Assembly (NCBI GenBank): GCA_965228575.1
Contig: CBDDHW010000067.1
Coordinates: forward strand, 145,458 to 209,457
Source of the DNA: UBA11612 sp965228575
GTDB lineage: Bacteria; Pseudomonadota; Alphaproteobacteria; Rhodospirillales; Rhodospirillaceae
DNA: 64,000 bases
Direction of reading: 5' to 3'
Shown piece by piece: positions 51,352 to 60,585 of the stretch; position 1 is the stretch's first letter; each line of letters starts with the position of its first letter. Position numbers and translations under genes: made by a program. The notes beneath the pieces were generated by a model. The model did no database searches. It was given only the letters and a program-made list of their open reading frames with translations, and had not been told where the DNA came from.

Positions 51352-52794
51352 TTACCCAGTAGCGGCGCGTTGCGCTGCGCGTGATTGAGAAGGTGAAAGG
51401 GCCAAAATGGCGTCTACGACAGTTCCCATGCGGCTTCCATGAGACCCTTTGACGGCGACGACATCACCAGACCGAATTTCTTGCGTTACGAGGTCTGAAA
51501 GGATTTCGGCGTCTTGAGCGTGGCCGCCGCGCATGTGTTTAGGCAGAGTATCGTGCAGATTTTTCATAAGGGGACCGGCCGTAAACACTTGATCGATACC
51601 GGCCGCCTGAAGGCTGCTCGCAAGATCAGCGTGAAGGCTAGGCGCCTCGTCTCCAAGCTCTAGCATGTCGCCTAGCACCATAATCAGCCGACTATTTGTA
51701 CCGCTCACGGACTGGTGGGTTTGCGCGATGGTTTCTGCAAGGAGGCGCACGGCGGCAGGGCTCGCGTTGTAGCTTTCGTCGATCAACAAAATGGTTCCGT
51801 CGTCGGTTGGAATTTGTGTGCGCGCGCCGCGTCCGACCGGTGCAGCCAATTTTGCGAGCGCGGCAGCCCCGTGCCTTAGATCTGCGCCCAAAGCTTCGAT
51901 TGCCGCGAGCGCTGCGACGCTATTCAAAGCCCAGTGCCGACCGCTGACGATCATGTCGTAGGTAATGCGTTGGCCACCAAATTCAGCCGCCACTTGCGTA
52001 CCGTCGGGCGTGAGCGACCACGCGACCAGACGCGCCGCAGCGTCGCCTCCGGTACCGAAGCTTACCGCATGCTCGCAGCCATAGGTTTTCGTACTAGCGT
52101 TTAGGCGGGCGTAGTGCGGATTGTCGCGCGGTAGGACGACAATACCGCCCGGTTCGAGTCCTGCCATAATCGCTGCTTTCTCGTCGGCGATTTCGGCGAC
52201 GGAGTTGAAGAACTCTAAATGAACAGCTTCAACGCTGGTAACAATCGCAACGTGGGGCCGAACAAGTTTAGAGAGTGGAGCTATTTCGCCCGGATGATTC
52301 ATACCGAGCTCAAAGACTCCAAATTTTGTATCTGCGGGCATGCGCGAGAGGCTTAGCGGCACGCCCCAATGGTTGTTGAGATTGCCGGCAGTGGCGTGCG
52401 TCGCCCCTTGCGCGGAGAGGCTAAGCTTGAGGGCTTCTTTGGTCCCGGTTTTACCGACACTTCCGGTTACCGCGACGATACACGCTTTTGTCCGGGCGCG
52501 CGCAGCTTCACCAAGTTTTTGGAGTGCTGCAAACGTATCCTTAACTATTACGAGCTTATTATGGTAACTGTCGGAATCCTCAATCGAGCTACCTACGATT
52601 GCGGCAGCAGCCCCATTATCTATCGCATCTGATACAAACTCATGCCCGTCAAAATTGGGGCCCTTCAAGGCGACAAACACATCACCTTTTTCAATCGAGC
52701 GACTATCGATTGACACGCCGGATGCAGTCCAAGTTCCCGAGCAAGCACCGCCCGTGGCTTTCACTATTTCGTCTGCAGTCCACAAGTGTGTCAT
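51352..52794 (-). CDS. murF: UDP-MurNAc-tripeptide--D-Ala-D-Ala ligase MurF
   Basis: Adds D-Ala-D-Ala to UDP-MurNAc-tripeptide, 480 aa. ATP loop GSVGKTGTKEALKL, NHWGVPLSLSRMPADTKFGVFELGMNHPGEIA, and SYNASPAAVRLLAETI with its conserved Asn are visible. It overlaps murE by four bases. The GSVGKTGTKE loop has a second Gly-Thr in place of the more common Thr-Thr, within normal variation. Confidence 0.95.
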   Translation of the reverse strand: MTHLWTADEIVKATGGACSGTWTASGVSIDSRSIEKGDVFVALKGPNFDGHEFVSDAIDNGAAAAIVGSSIEDSDSYHNKLVIVKDTFAALQKLGEAARARTKACIVAVTGSVGKTGTKEALKLSLSAQGATHATAGNLNNHWGVPLSLSRMPADTKFGVFELGMNHPGEIAPLSKLVRPHVAIVTSVEAVHLEFFNSVAEIADEKAAIMAGLEPGGIVVLPRDNPHYARLNASTKTYGCEHAVSFGTGGDAAARLVAWSLTPDGTQVAAEFGGQRITYDMIVSGRHWALNSVAALAAIEALGADLRHGAAALAKLAAPVGRGARTQIPTDDGTILLIDESYNASPAAVRLLAETIAQTHQSVSGTNSRLIMVLGDMLELGDEAPSLHADLASSLQAAGIDQVFTAGPLMKNLHDTLPKHMRGGHAQDAEILSDLVTQEIRSGDVVAVKGSHGSRMGTVVDAILALSPSQSRAAQRAATG

Positions 52795-54287
52795 GAGGGG
52801 GTTTTCCCTTGACCAAGGACTTCGCGAGCAACATCGGCGTCGTTAAACGGAATGACGTTCGCGCCAATAATTTGACCCGTCTCGTGACCCTTGCCGGCAA
52901 TTAAAAGAAGATCGTCTGACTCCAAATTCCCGATGGCGGTTGCAATCGCGTCTTTACGATCACCTATATCCAGGGCGTCGGGACATGCTTGAAGCACCTC
53001 AGCTCGAATAGCCGCAGGATCTTCGCTGCGCGGGTTGTCGTCCGTGACATAAACCATGTCCGCTAGCCGGGCAGCTGTATCGCCCATCATGCGACGCTTA
53101 CCTTTGTCGCGATCGCCGCCGCATCCAAAGACGACAGCAAGCTTGCCGTTCACATGAGGCCGAAGCGCTTTAAGCACTGTTTCAAGTGCGTCCGGGGTGT
53201 GGGCGAAGTCAACATAGACCGGCGCGCCTTTTTCACTAACTCCGATCCGCTCAAGGCGACCAGATACACCCTCTAGTTTTTCAAGAGCTTCAACGGCGTT
53301 CGCGGGATCCGCGCCGCCAGCCAACACCATCCCCAGAGCGCACAATGCATTACCCACTTGAAAAGCGCCGGCAAGAGGAAGGTGGACCCGATAAGTTTTT
53401 CCAAGAACAATGAGGTCTAGAAACTGACCGTCCATCTGCGTTTGGATGTCGCGCACTTGAATGCACGATCCCTCGCGCCCATAACTTAAAACCTTGTGGC
53501 CGCGTATTCGGCAGGCGCTATCGAATGCGGCGAACTCTGTACTGTCGGCATTTAAAACCGCGACCCCGCCGACCATCATGACATCGGAAAATAAACGCAT
53601 CTTCGCGGCCATGTAGGCCGCCATGCTGCCGTGGTAGTCGAGGTGATCACGAGAAAGCGTTGTGAATCCGGCAATAGCAATGCGCACACCGTCTATGCGG
53701 AACTGATGTAACCCATGGCTTGACGCCTCCATTGCCAAATGTGTGACGTTTGCTTTAGCCATCTCGGCAAGAACGCTGTGAAGGTGCACAGGATCAGGAG
53801 TTGTTAAGCGGCCATCAAAGTTCAAACCCGGCGCGGCCGCCCCGAGCGTGCCCATGTATCCAGCGGTCAAACCAAGATGAGTCCACAGCTGTTGTGTAAA
53901 TTGAGCTACTGACGTCTTTCCGTTTGTGCCGGTGACAGCGGCAACGGTGTCTGGTTGTGCATTAAAAAAGCGCGCAGCCATTAATGCGAAACGCCGTCGT
54001 GGATTGGTGTCCGTGATCAAACGGATGGGTGATCCGTCTGCATTGAAACGCCCATCATCAAGATCAGTACCAGGCGGTGCGAGAACTGCAGAGGCGCCGC
54101 GTTTAACAGCATCACTTATATATGTGCGTCCATCTTGGTCAGTACCGGGTAGAGCTGCGAACAAGTATCCTGGCTCAACAGCGCGGGAGTCTGCCGTAAG
54201 ACCGGAGATGTCCAAATCTTTTAACGCCTGTTGGCTCATACCCGTTTCCTCAAGCAATTCACTGAGCTGCACCGTTGCTCCTAACAC
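52791..54287 (-). CDS. murE: UDP-MurNAc-dipeptide--meso-DAP ligase MurE
   Basis: Adds the third stem residue, 498 aa. ATP loop AAVTGTNGKTSVAQFTQQ, ETSSHGL-like MEASSHGLHQFRIDG, and DDNPRSEDP are visible. The DNPR motif indicates meso-diaminopimelate specificity, typical of Gram-negative peptidoglycan. The first 29 bases overlap the ftsI stop region; an ATG at residue 17 is an alternative start, but LSELLEETG near the N-terminus matches the family. Confidence 0.95.
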   Translation of the reverse strand: MLGATVQLSELLEETGMSQQALKDLDISGLTADSRAVEPGYLFAALPGTDQDGRTYISDAVKRGASAVLAPPGTDLDDGRFNADGSPIRLITDTNPRRRFALMAARFFNAQPDTVAAVTGTNGKTSVAQFTQQLWTHLGLTAGYMGTLGAAAPGLNFDGRLTTPDPVHLHSVLAEMAKANVTHLAMEASSHGLHQFRIDGVRIAIAGFTTLSRDHLDYHGSMAAYMAAKMRLFSDVMMVGGVAVLNADSTEFAAFDSACRIRGHKVLSYGREGSCIQVRDIQTQMDGQFLDLIVLGKTYRVHLPLAGAFQVGNALCALGMVLAGGADPANAVEALEKLEGVSGRLERIGVSEKGAPVYVDFAHTPDALETVLKALRPHVNGKLAVVFGCGGDRDKGKRRMMGDTAARLADMVYVTDDNPRSEDPAAIRAEVLQACPDALDIGDRKDAIATAIGNLESDDLLLIAGKGHETGQIIGANVIPFNDADVAREVLGQGKTPS

Positions 54288-56175
54288 CCCGTTGTCCCAA
54301 CTTGCGAAAGACCGAACCGCTGTTGGTGTCGTTTGGAGTCACGGAGACTGATTGAGGTGAAATGTAAAAGTCCGAGGCCGCCGTACGCGCGATCATACCG
54401 TGGGTGTCGACATTGACATACCTGAACTGAGGAGTTGGATGCTTTCCATCACCATACGTCTGGAGCAACGCATTCAATGGCTGAAAATTGTCGGAATTTC
54501 CGATCGGGTAAACATCAAGGAGCGGGGCAATGCTTGCAATGATATTTCCAGCCGTCGGAGCGGCATTCCAACCCGCTGTCGCGAAGTTGTAGGTCTCCTC
54601 GATTCCTTGCGGTTCATCGAGCATGACCAAGACGACGTACTGTGGCTCTTGAATTGGAAACGCGGCTACGAATGATGTGCGTCGCGCCGATTGGGTATAC
54701 CCGCTTGCAGTTACCTTTTCTGCAGAGCCTGTTTTTCCACCCACTGAATAGCCAGGCACGTCCGCTTTTTTTGATCCCTCCAATACCACTAGACGCATCA
54801 GAGCGCGCATCGTCTCCGACGTTTGTTCGGAAATAACGCGTTGTCCCTCTGGGCGGTTGTTCGATGTGCTACGAACGATAGTCGGAGAATAAAGCGTGCC
54901 TCCATTAACCAGAGCACTGACGGCGCTGGCGACGTGTACAGGCGTTACCGAGATGCCGTATCCGAAAGAAGCGTTCATTGTGTTGGATTCCCGCCAGATC
55001 GACGGATAATTCGGACTCCCAACTTCGGGTAACTCCAAACGAAGTGGTGACATCAACCCAAACTTCGACAGAAACTCGCGCTGTACATCCGGCCCAAAAT
55101 CGAGCGCCATCTTTGCGGCGCCGATGTTTGACGAATGAATTAAAACCTCGGGAACGGATAGCCAGCGCTTTTGTCCCCGGTAATCACTGATAGTGTACCG
55201 ACCAACAGCGATCGGTTCGCGGGCATCGTAGAAGGTATCCAAGCGAGATGAGCCGACTTCGAGCGCGGTCGCTGTTGTGAAGAGTTTAAATGTTGACCCC
55301 ATTTCGTAGAGGCCAAGCGTCGCACGATTGAAGCGAGCATCGGGTGACGCCCGCCCCATTGTTTTTGGATCGTAATCGGGCAGTGAAACAAGAGCGAGAA
55401 TTTCGCCTGAATTGGCGTTCATTACGACACCGCTTGCCGCTTTCGCGCGAAATTTCTCCATGCTTGCTGCTAGAGATTCGCGAACAGCGTGTTGCACGCG
55501 GGTGTCTAATGATAACTGTAGAGGTTCTCGGCCGCCGGCAAGGAACTTATCAAATGTTTTCTCTACGCCAGCGGTTCCATGATTGTCGGGGTCTGTTTTT
55601 CCCAATACGTGAGCAAAAAGACCGCTTTGCGGATATACGCGACTCTCCGAGGCCTCGAAGTAAACACCGGGGATTCCGAGCCGGTTTACCGCCGATTGCT
55701 CGGTTGGTGTAAGATTTCGACGGAGATATATAAAGCGCTGCCCAGAACCCAGGCGTCTAAGAAGGTCTTCATAAATGAGATCCGGAAGAGTAGATGTGAG
55801 CTCATTCGCGGCTTCTCGCACGTCTATGATTTGCTTTGAGTCTGCGTAAAGGTTGACGGTGGGAACGTTTGTAGCGACGACCACGCCGTTGCGATCAATG
55901 ATGTTCGCCCGATTAAAAGGAGGAGGCGCTTGCTCTGCTACAGTGACTGACGATTCCGGATTTGCATCTAGGACCATCAAGTCGACTAAACGTGCACCAA
56001 TCGCGGCAAAGGCTAATCCAAACAGACTCGCGGTCACGATGAGCCGCATGCGTCCGATTTCCACGGCGCGTGCAGATGTGCCTTGGATACGGACTTTGAG
56101 TTTGCGGTGCAGTCTGACTTCCTCCCCAGGGTAGAGGAAATGACGCCGGGGTGATGAGTGTACGGCGCGGATCAT
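54259..56175 (-). CDS. ftsI: Peptidoglycan D,D-transpeptidase FtsI
   Basis: Class B penicillin-binding protein that cross-links septal murein, 638 aa. One membrane helix is near residues 44-65 (LIVTASLFGLAFAAIGARLVDL). The dimerisation domain follows, then the transpeptidase with SxxK (STFK), SSN and KTG motifs in order. The cytoplasmic tail is longer than usual for E. coli but normal for alphaproteobacteria. The start overlaps ftsL by four bases. Confidence 0.96.
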   Translation of the reverse strand: MIRAVHSSPRRHFLYPGEEVRLHRKLKVRIQGTSARAVEIGRMRLIVTASLFGLAFAAIGARLVDLMVLDANPESSVTVAEQAPPPFNRANIIDRNGVVVATNVPTVNLYADSKQIIDVREAANELTSTLPDLIYEDLLRRLGSGQRFIYLRRNLTPTEQSAVNRLGIPGVYFEASESRVYPQSGLFAHVLGKTDPDNHGTAGVEKTFDKFLAGGREPLQLSLDTRVQHAVRESLAASMEKFRAKAASGVVMNANSGEILALVSLPDYDPKTMGRASPDARFNRATLGLYEMGSTFKLFTTATALEVGSSRLDTFYDAREPIAVGRYTISDYRGQKRWLSVPEVLIHSSNIGAAKMALDFGPDVQREFLSKFGLMSPLRLELPEVGSPNYPSIWRESNTMNASFGYGISVTPVHVASAVSALVNGGTLYSPTIVRSTSNNRPEGQRVISEQTSETMRALMRLVVLEGSKKADVPGYSVGGKTGSAEKVTASGYTQSARRTSFVAAFPIQEPQYVVLVMLDEPQGIEETYNFATAGWNAAPTAGNIIASIAPLLDVYPIGNSDNFQPLNALLQTYGDGKHPTPQFRYVNVDTHGMIARTAASDFYISPQSVSVTPNDTNSGSVFRKLGQRGVRSNGAAQ

Positions 56176-56657
56176 TGCGTACTCCCAGACACACTCGGCA
56201 CCTCAGCACGAGCCGGCATCAGGTAGCGCTGAATACGGGCGAAAAATACCGGCTCGTTACTGAAGTATTCTTTGTGAAGTATTTGATTGGCGTGTTCGAC
56301 GCTATCGTTAACCGGAGTATTAGAGACAGAGCGCAAGTGCTGCGTCGTGCCGTTCTTTTGGGGTGTGAGTTGGGGTTCATGCCCCTCGCGGAATGGCAAA
56401 GCCGAGACAGACTTGATCTGATCCGGTGACGGCAAAGTGAAGCCAAGATGTTGAGCAGACAGTCGACGTAACCGTTCGGGATCGTTGAAATACGCCCATT
56501 CCGCTTCCAACACGCGAAGTGAATCTTGATCGCGTGCGACGCGCTCTTGTTTCGCGATCAGTTCTTCTTCAAGCGCTTGCACTTTGTATTTAAGGAGAAA
56601 CATAGACACGCCGATAGCTAGCGTGAGTGCCACCCACATTAACGTGGACACTTTCAT
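56172..56657 (-). CDS. ftsL: Cell division protein FtsL
   Basis: Small bitopic division protein of 161 aa, the partner of FtsB and FtsQ. A transmembrane helix covers residues 5-22 (TLMWVALTLAIGVSMFLL). A leucine-zipper-like coiled coil follows (VQALEEELIAKQERVARDQDSLRVLEAEWAYFNDPERLRRL). The fast-diverging C-terminus is unrecognised. Identity rests on position (between rsmH and ftsI, both by ATGA overlaps) and on this architecture; sequence similarity alone would be weak. Confidence 0.85.
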   Translation of the reverse strand: MKVSTLMWVALTLAIGVSMFLLKYKVQALEEELIAKQERVARDQDSLRVLEAEWAYFNDPERLRRLSAQHLGFTLPSPDQIKSVSALPFREGHEPQLTPQKNGTTQHLRSVSNTPVNDSVEHANQILHKEYFSNEPVFFARIQRYLMPARAEVPSVSGSTQ

Positions 56658-57646
56658 GTTTTGCCTCCAACGACACTCTTGAGGACGGGTGCAGAGGTGC
56701 GTTGTGCCACGCGTAGACGCGCAGAGCGTGCTCTGGGATTGTTTGTGATCTCCGATGCCCTCGGTTTGATCGGGCGCCGGGATGCAGCGGTAAACGTTGC
56801 AATATTTTGTGCTGGGTTGAGGCTAGCGGGAGCATGGCGCGAGGGACGGGCAGCCAATCCAGAACGGGCTTTGAGAAAAGTCTTAACGATACGGTCTTCT
56901 AAAGAATGAAAGGACACAACTGCGAGGATGCCGCCGGGACGCAACAAGCGTTCAGCACTTTGCAAACCGCGTTCTAGTTCACCTAACTCATCGTTGACGA
57001 AAATTCGAAGCGCTTGAAAGGTTCGGGTCGCGGGATCGATTCCATCGCGCGACCTACGGACTTCAGCTCGAATAACATCTGCCAATCGCAAAGTGCGTGA
57101 GAACGGACGGTCTTGACGCGCTTCAACAATCGCGCGAGCAACGCGCCGAGCGTGTCGTTCCTCTCCGTAGGTGAAGATAATGTTCGCAAGTTCGGTTTCC
57201 GGCATTGTGTTGACGATATCCGCTGCGCTTCTCCCGCTACGCTCCATGCGCATGTCCAGAGGCCCGTCACGCAAAAAAGAAAAGCCGCGGCTTCGATCTT
57301 CGATTTGCATTGAACTGATGCCCAGATCCAACGCTATCCCGTCGACCGCCGTTACGCCGTTTTCTGCAAGGAGGTCTGCCATATCTCCGAACCGTCCTTG
57401 AACCAGATGCAGTCTGTCGGAAAAACGACTCTCCAACGATTTTCCCCGCGCGAGTGTTTCCGGATCGCGATCAATGGCCCAAACAATGCATTTGGCGGAT
57501 TCGAGAATGGCAGTCGTGTAACCCCCGGCGCCAAATGTCCCGTCGACGTAGCTCGCACCGTCTTTTGGCGACAGCGCGCCAACAATTTCATCTAAGAGGA
57601 CAGGGATATGATCTACGCGTTCAGTCGATGCTTCTGCTGCGTTCAT
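56654..57646 (-). CDS. rsmH: 16S rRNA (cytosine-1402-N4)-methyltransferase RsmH
   Basis: Methylates C1402 of 16S rRNA, 330 aa. SAM-binding motif YVDGTFGAGGYTTAILES, DLGISSMQIEDRSRGFSFLRDGPLDMRM and SFHSLEDRIVKTFLK match the MraW/RsmH family in order. It is the second dcw gene; both flanks are ATGA overlaps with mraZ and ftsL. Confidence 0.97.
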   Translation of the reverse strand: MNAAEASTERVDHIPVLLDEIVGALSPKDGASYVDGTFGAGGYTTAILESAKCIVWAIDRDPETLARGKSLESRFSDRLHLVQGRFGDMADLLAENGVTAVDGIALDLGISSMQIEDRSRGFSFLRDGPLDMRMERSGRSAADIVNTMPETELANIIFTYGEERHARRVARAIVEARQDRPFSRTLRLADVIRAEVRRSRDGIDPATRTFQALRIFVNDELGELERGLQSAERLLRPGGILAVVSFHSLEDRIVKTFLKARSGLAARPSRHAPASLNPAQNIATFTAASRRPIKPRASEITNNPRARSARLRVAQRTSAPVLKSVVGGKT

Positions 57647-58092
57647 GAGGGGTCACCGTCATTTGGCGCGTAGCTAGCGGCGACGCGTCTCAGCTTCGAT
57701 TGCTTCACGACGGCGAGAGCAGCAGGCTCCCAAAGTTGAAATTTCCAGCCGCGACCAACAAAGGTGGCTTGGTCTTTGAGTTGAGCTTTCGCGATAAACT
57801 CATCGGGAAGGACGATGCGCCCATCGCCGTCCAAGGGAAGCTCGCGCAGTTCTTCCATAATAAGCTCTGCCGCCTCGTCCCTTGCGGTGGGAACAAAGCT
57901 GTCTGTGAATTCCGAAAGCAGATTCTCAAATCGATCGAAGCCTGCACCCTCGAGGCAGGTTTCAAACAACGATGGGTGGAGGGCGACGCTCGTGAGTCCG
58001 CGGCCAGCGATGACCGCACGAAAAGGTGCGGGCACCGATACGCGACCCTTAGCGTCAATCTTGTTCGTGAACGTCCCAAAGAACGCTTTCAT
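57643..58092 (-). CDS. mraZ: Transcriptional regulator MraZ
   Basis: DNA-binding AbrB-fold protein of 149 aa that controls the dcw operon. Both internal repeats carry the family DxxxR signature (DAKGRVSVPAPFR near residue 12 and DGDGRIVLPDEFI about residue 88). ATG at 58092 gives the typical start MKAFFGTFTNKIDAKGR; the in-frame upstream extension to 58140 adds 16 unrelated residues. It is likely autoregulated through the operator at 58197-58230. Confidence 0.95.
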   Translation of the reverse strand: MKAFFGTFTNKIDAKGRVSVPAPFRAVIAGRGLTSVALHPSLFETCLEGAGFDRFENLLSEFTDSFVPTARDEAAELIMEELRELPLDGDGRIVLPDEFIAKAQLKDQATFVGRGWKFQLWEPAALAVVKQSKLRRVAASYAPNDGDPS

Positions 58093-58195
58093 AGCCGAGG
58101 CCACCCTATAGCCCGTTCCCCTGCGCCCAGGCCGTGGCACGTCCGCATTGTCCGTAAATTGTTAAGAACCCGCAGTGTATCGACCCTGGACCTAA

Positions 58196-58230
58196 ATGGT
58201 ATCTCATGGGAATTCATGGGTGTCAATGGG
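58196..58230 (-). promoter_or_regulatory. mraZ promoter with four-unit MraZ-type operator
   Basis: On the plus strand TGGT, TGGG, TGGG and TGGG begin at 58197, 58207, 58217 and 58227, exactly 10 bp apart. On the mraZ strand, TTGACA (58221-58226) lies between the units, with a possible -10 TACCAT at 58196-58201. MraZ proteins of E. coli and Mycoplasma bind arrays of short G-rich repeats of this kind, so autorepression is the likely role. Distance to the mraZ ATG is about 105 bp. Confidence 0.7.
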
Positions 58231-58429
58231 ATATCCCTCTAAGTGTCTGGATACGTTCTCTTTTCATTCAAAGCTCAAGTAACGTGTAAGGCCCGATTTC
58301 ACGAAATAATATTTCGTCAAATCTTAACTTCCGAGCTTTTCAGAATTGCTAGGGGGCGTGGCAAAACCGGGTCGATGCCTGGGTTTTTCAGAGGCAGACG
58401 CCGAATTTTGCGCGTTTTCGTCGGAAAAT

Positions 58430-58826
58430 GTGCCAGATGGCCTGTAAGCCGGGTTCTGTCCACGGTGTTTCCACCGTTAGATGGCCATTCCTCTAGGGCG
58501 GATGTTGCCATCCGCCTCACGCGACCTACCCGGGCGACAGCGCGGAAACTCGCTTTTTACCGCAGAAAACTGCGCTAAAGGCCGCCCCTATTTGGTCTTG
58601 CTCCAGGTGGGGTTTACCCTGCCGCCGCCGTTACCGGAGGCGCGGTGCGCTCTTACCGCACCTTTTCACCCTTACCCGCGCCGAGGCGCTAGGCGGTATA
58701 TTTTCTGTGGCACTTTCCCTGGGGTCGCCCCCGCCGGGTGTTACCCGGCACCTTGTTTCCGTGGAGCCCGGACTTTCCTCTGCGCGGGATTCCCGCACAG
58801 CGGCCATCCGGCCATCTGGCACTTCA
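58430..58826 (-). ncRNA. rnpB: RNase P RNA (class A)
   Basis: Catalytic RNA of RNase P, which matures tRNA 5' ends. On the minus strand the 5' end reads GAAGTGCCAGATGGCC and the 3' end ACAGAACCCGGCTTACAGGC, then complementary CATCTGGCA. The two ends pair to form P1, and the ACAGAACCCGGCTTA block is the CR V/P4 consensus. The conserved core (GGCGGTTTAGCGC-like segments and the CGCCTCACGCGACC tract) lies between. The location next to mraZ is typical for alphaproteobacteria. Ends are approximate to a few bases. Confidence 0.92.
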
Positions 58827-58828
58827 GA

Positions 58829-58857
58829 AAAATGAGCGTCTTGGTGCGTCAGGTCAA
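58829..58857 (-). promoter_or_regulatory. rnpB promoter
   Basis: On the minus strand TTGACC (58852-58857) and CATTTT (58829-58834) are separated by 17 bp, and the predicted start is at the 5' end of the RNA near 58,823. The -35 box overlaps the stop codon of the amidase gene upstream. Confidence 0.6.
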
Positions 58858-59600
58858 GCGGAGTGCGGCGAGTCAGAGATTGCGGCAATGAGACCCGCCG
58901 TTTCACCATCGAGTATGCCGTCGACCTTGGATTGGCGATAACGGCGCTGAAATGCAGAAATAACATCATTCTTCGCGGTTTCTGGATTCAGGATATCGGA
59001 GCCCAGTTCCGCAGACAGTGGGGTGGCGTACCCAATCCTCGAGAGATTCGTTAATGCGTTTTCTGGGTCCAGATTCGGTGAAGGCGAGTCCAATTCCAGG
59101 GGCCAATCGCCAATTCCATGGTCCGACATTGCCTTCCATGGGAATAGCTCTCCGGGATCGGTTTTGCGCCCAGGCGCTACGTCAGAGTGGCCAAGCACAT
59201 GATCTGGGCGAATCTGATGCCGTTTCACGATGTCTTGGGCAAGGGGGATGAGGGCATTGATCTGCGCATAAGGGAAGGGACGATAGCCGTGTTCGTGTCC
59301 AGGGTTAACCAATTCGATCCCAATCGAAGTGGTATTAATATCGCGTTCACCCCGCCAGTACGACACGCCAGCATGCCAGGCTCGCTTGTCTTCCTCGACC
59401 ATCCGGTAGATTTGTCCGTCTTCGTCTATGAGGTAGTGGGCACTGACATGAGAGGCCTTGTCGCACAAGCGGTCTAACGCGTCGTCGCGCGATCGCATAC
59501 CCGTGTAATGCAAAATGAGGTGTCTTATGCAAAGGGTATTATCGACGGCCACTCTGGGTTCGAAGTTCGGAGAGGGCAAATCGATGAAAGTGATGTTCAT
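58854..59600 (-). CDS. N-acetylmuramoyl-L-alanine amidase (AmpD-like)
   Basis: Zinc amidase of 248 aa that splits the muramic acid-alanine bond. The Amidase_2 domain spans about residues 20-165 with zinc ligands H31 (LILHYTGM), H138 (VLGHSDVAPGRKTDPG) and D148, and the catalytic E95 (SIGIELVNPG). The C-terminus (AVISAFQRRYRQSKVDGILDGETAGLIAAI-like end) resembles a peptidoglycan-binding domain. No signal peptide is seen, so it fits a cytosolic role in cell-wall recycling, as an AmpD/AmiD relative. Confidence 0.85.
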   Translation of the reverse strand: MNITFIDLPSPNFEPRVAVDNTLCIRHLILHYTGMRSRDDALDRLCDKASHVSAHYLIDEDGQIYRMVEEDKRAWHAGVSYWRGERDINTTSIGIELVNPGHEHGYRPFPYAQINALIPLAQDIVKRHQIRPDHVLGHSDVAPGRKTDPGELFPWKAMSDHGIGDWPLELDSPSPNLDPENALTNLSRIGYATPLSAELGSDILNPETAKNDVISAFQRRYRQSKVDGILDGETAGLIAAISDSPHSA

Positions 59601-59665
59601 GTGCGTGCGCCGCGATTACTCAATGGGTGTTTAGAGTAATCGCGGCGTCTTCGCAAATCCGTGTT

Positions 59666-60585
59666 TTAGGTCAATCCAAATGCATCGCGACCAACAGCAC
59701 GCGTTCCAACAGCACGCTTAATTTTCGTAATAGCTTTGGCTTCGATTTGGCGAATACGCTCGGCTGTCAGACCATAGAAACTTGCCAGTTTTGCAAGGGT
59801 TGCGGGGCGTTTCGTTAGGTAGCGGCGCGTGACAATCTCCTTTTCACGTTCGTCAAGCCGTCTCAAAGCTTCGTGGAGCATTTGAGTCTTCAAGCGGCGT
59901 TCTTGTGCGTCGCCGAGCACCTCTTCCGGGTTCGGGTTTTCATCGGCGAGAGAGTCGCCGAACGTTAAGTCGTCACTGCCCGGGACCGGCTGGTGCAGCG
60001 ATACATCGTTCGCGCTCATGCGTTGGTCCATCGCGATGACGTCGTCGCGGTTAACCTTGAAGTGGTCGGCGAGAGAATCAATGTCCGCTTCGCTCATATA
60101 CCGCTTACCTTCAGTGGTCAGATTTTGCTTTGCGCGGCGTAGATTGAAAAACAGGCGTTTTTTGGCCGCGCCGTTCCCAACCTTAATCAACGACCATGTT
60201 TTGTAAAACAAAATTGAGCATGGCTGCGCGGGATCCACCATCGTGCGTAAGTGGAGAACCGGAACCCTTTTTTGGGGTCAAAGCGCTCGGCAGATTGCAA
60301 AAGGCCGATATTGCCTTCACCGATTAGGTCAGCGATTGGAACGCCGTAACCGGAGTATTTCTGCGCCATTTTTGGGACAAGCCTTAAGTGGCTCCCAATC
60401 AGGGCATCATATGCTGCACGGTCTTTCTTCGAGTACCAACGCATTACGAGGCGCCGTTCCTCAGCCTCACTCAAAATCGGATACTTCTTAATCTGCTCTA
60501 TATATGCGCTGTGCTCGGACTGAGCGCCCGTTCCAGCGTATACATAAGCGGGGTTTGACCTCGGATTAAGAGCCGCATTGGCCAT
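59666..60585 (-). pseudogene. rpoH: RNA polymerase sigma-32 factor RpoH, split by two frameshifts
   Basis: Heat-shock sigma factor in two overlapping frames. The N-terminal part (60585 to about 60230) starts MANAALNPRSNPAYVY and runs through GEGNIGLLQSAERFDPKKGFRFSTYARWWI. The C-terminal part holds the RpoH box KKRLFFNLRRAK, sigma-3 and sigma-4 (AERIRQIEAKAITKIKRAV). Between them, the expected RAAMLNFVLQ lies in a third frame, so two +1 insertions are needed: one in GGG at 60,230-60,232 and one in TTTT at 60,199-60,202 (plus strand). Both are homopolymers, and the gene is usually essential, so this is probably sequence error rather than a true pseudogene. Confidence 0.8.
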
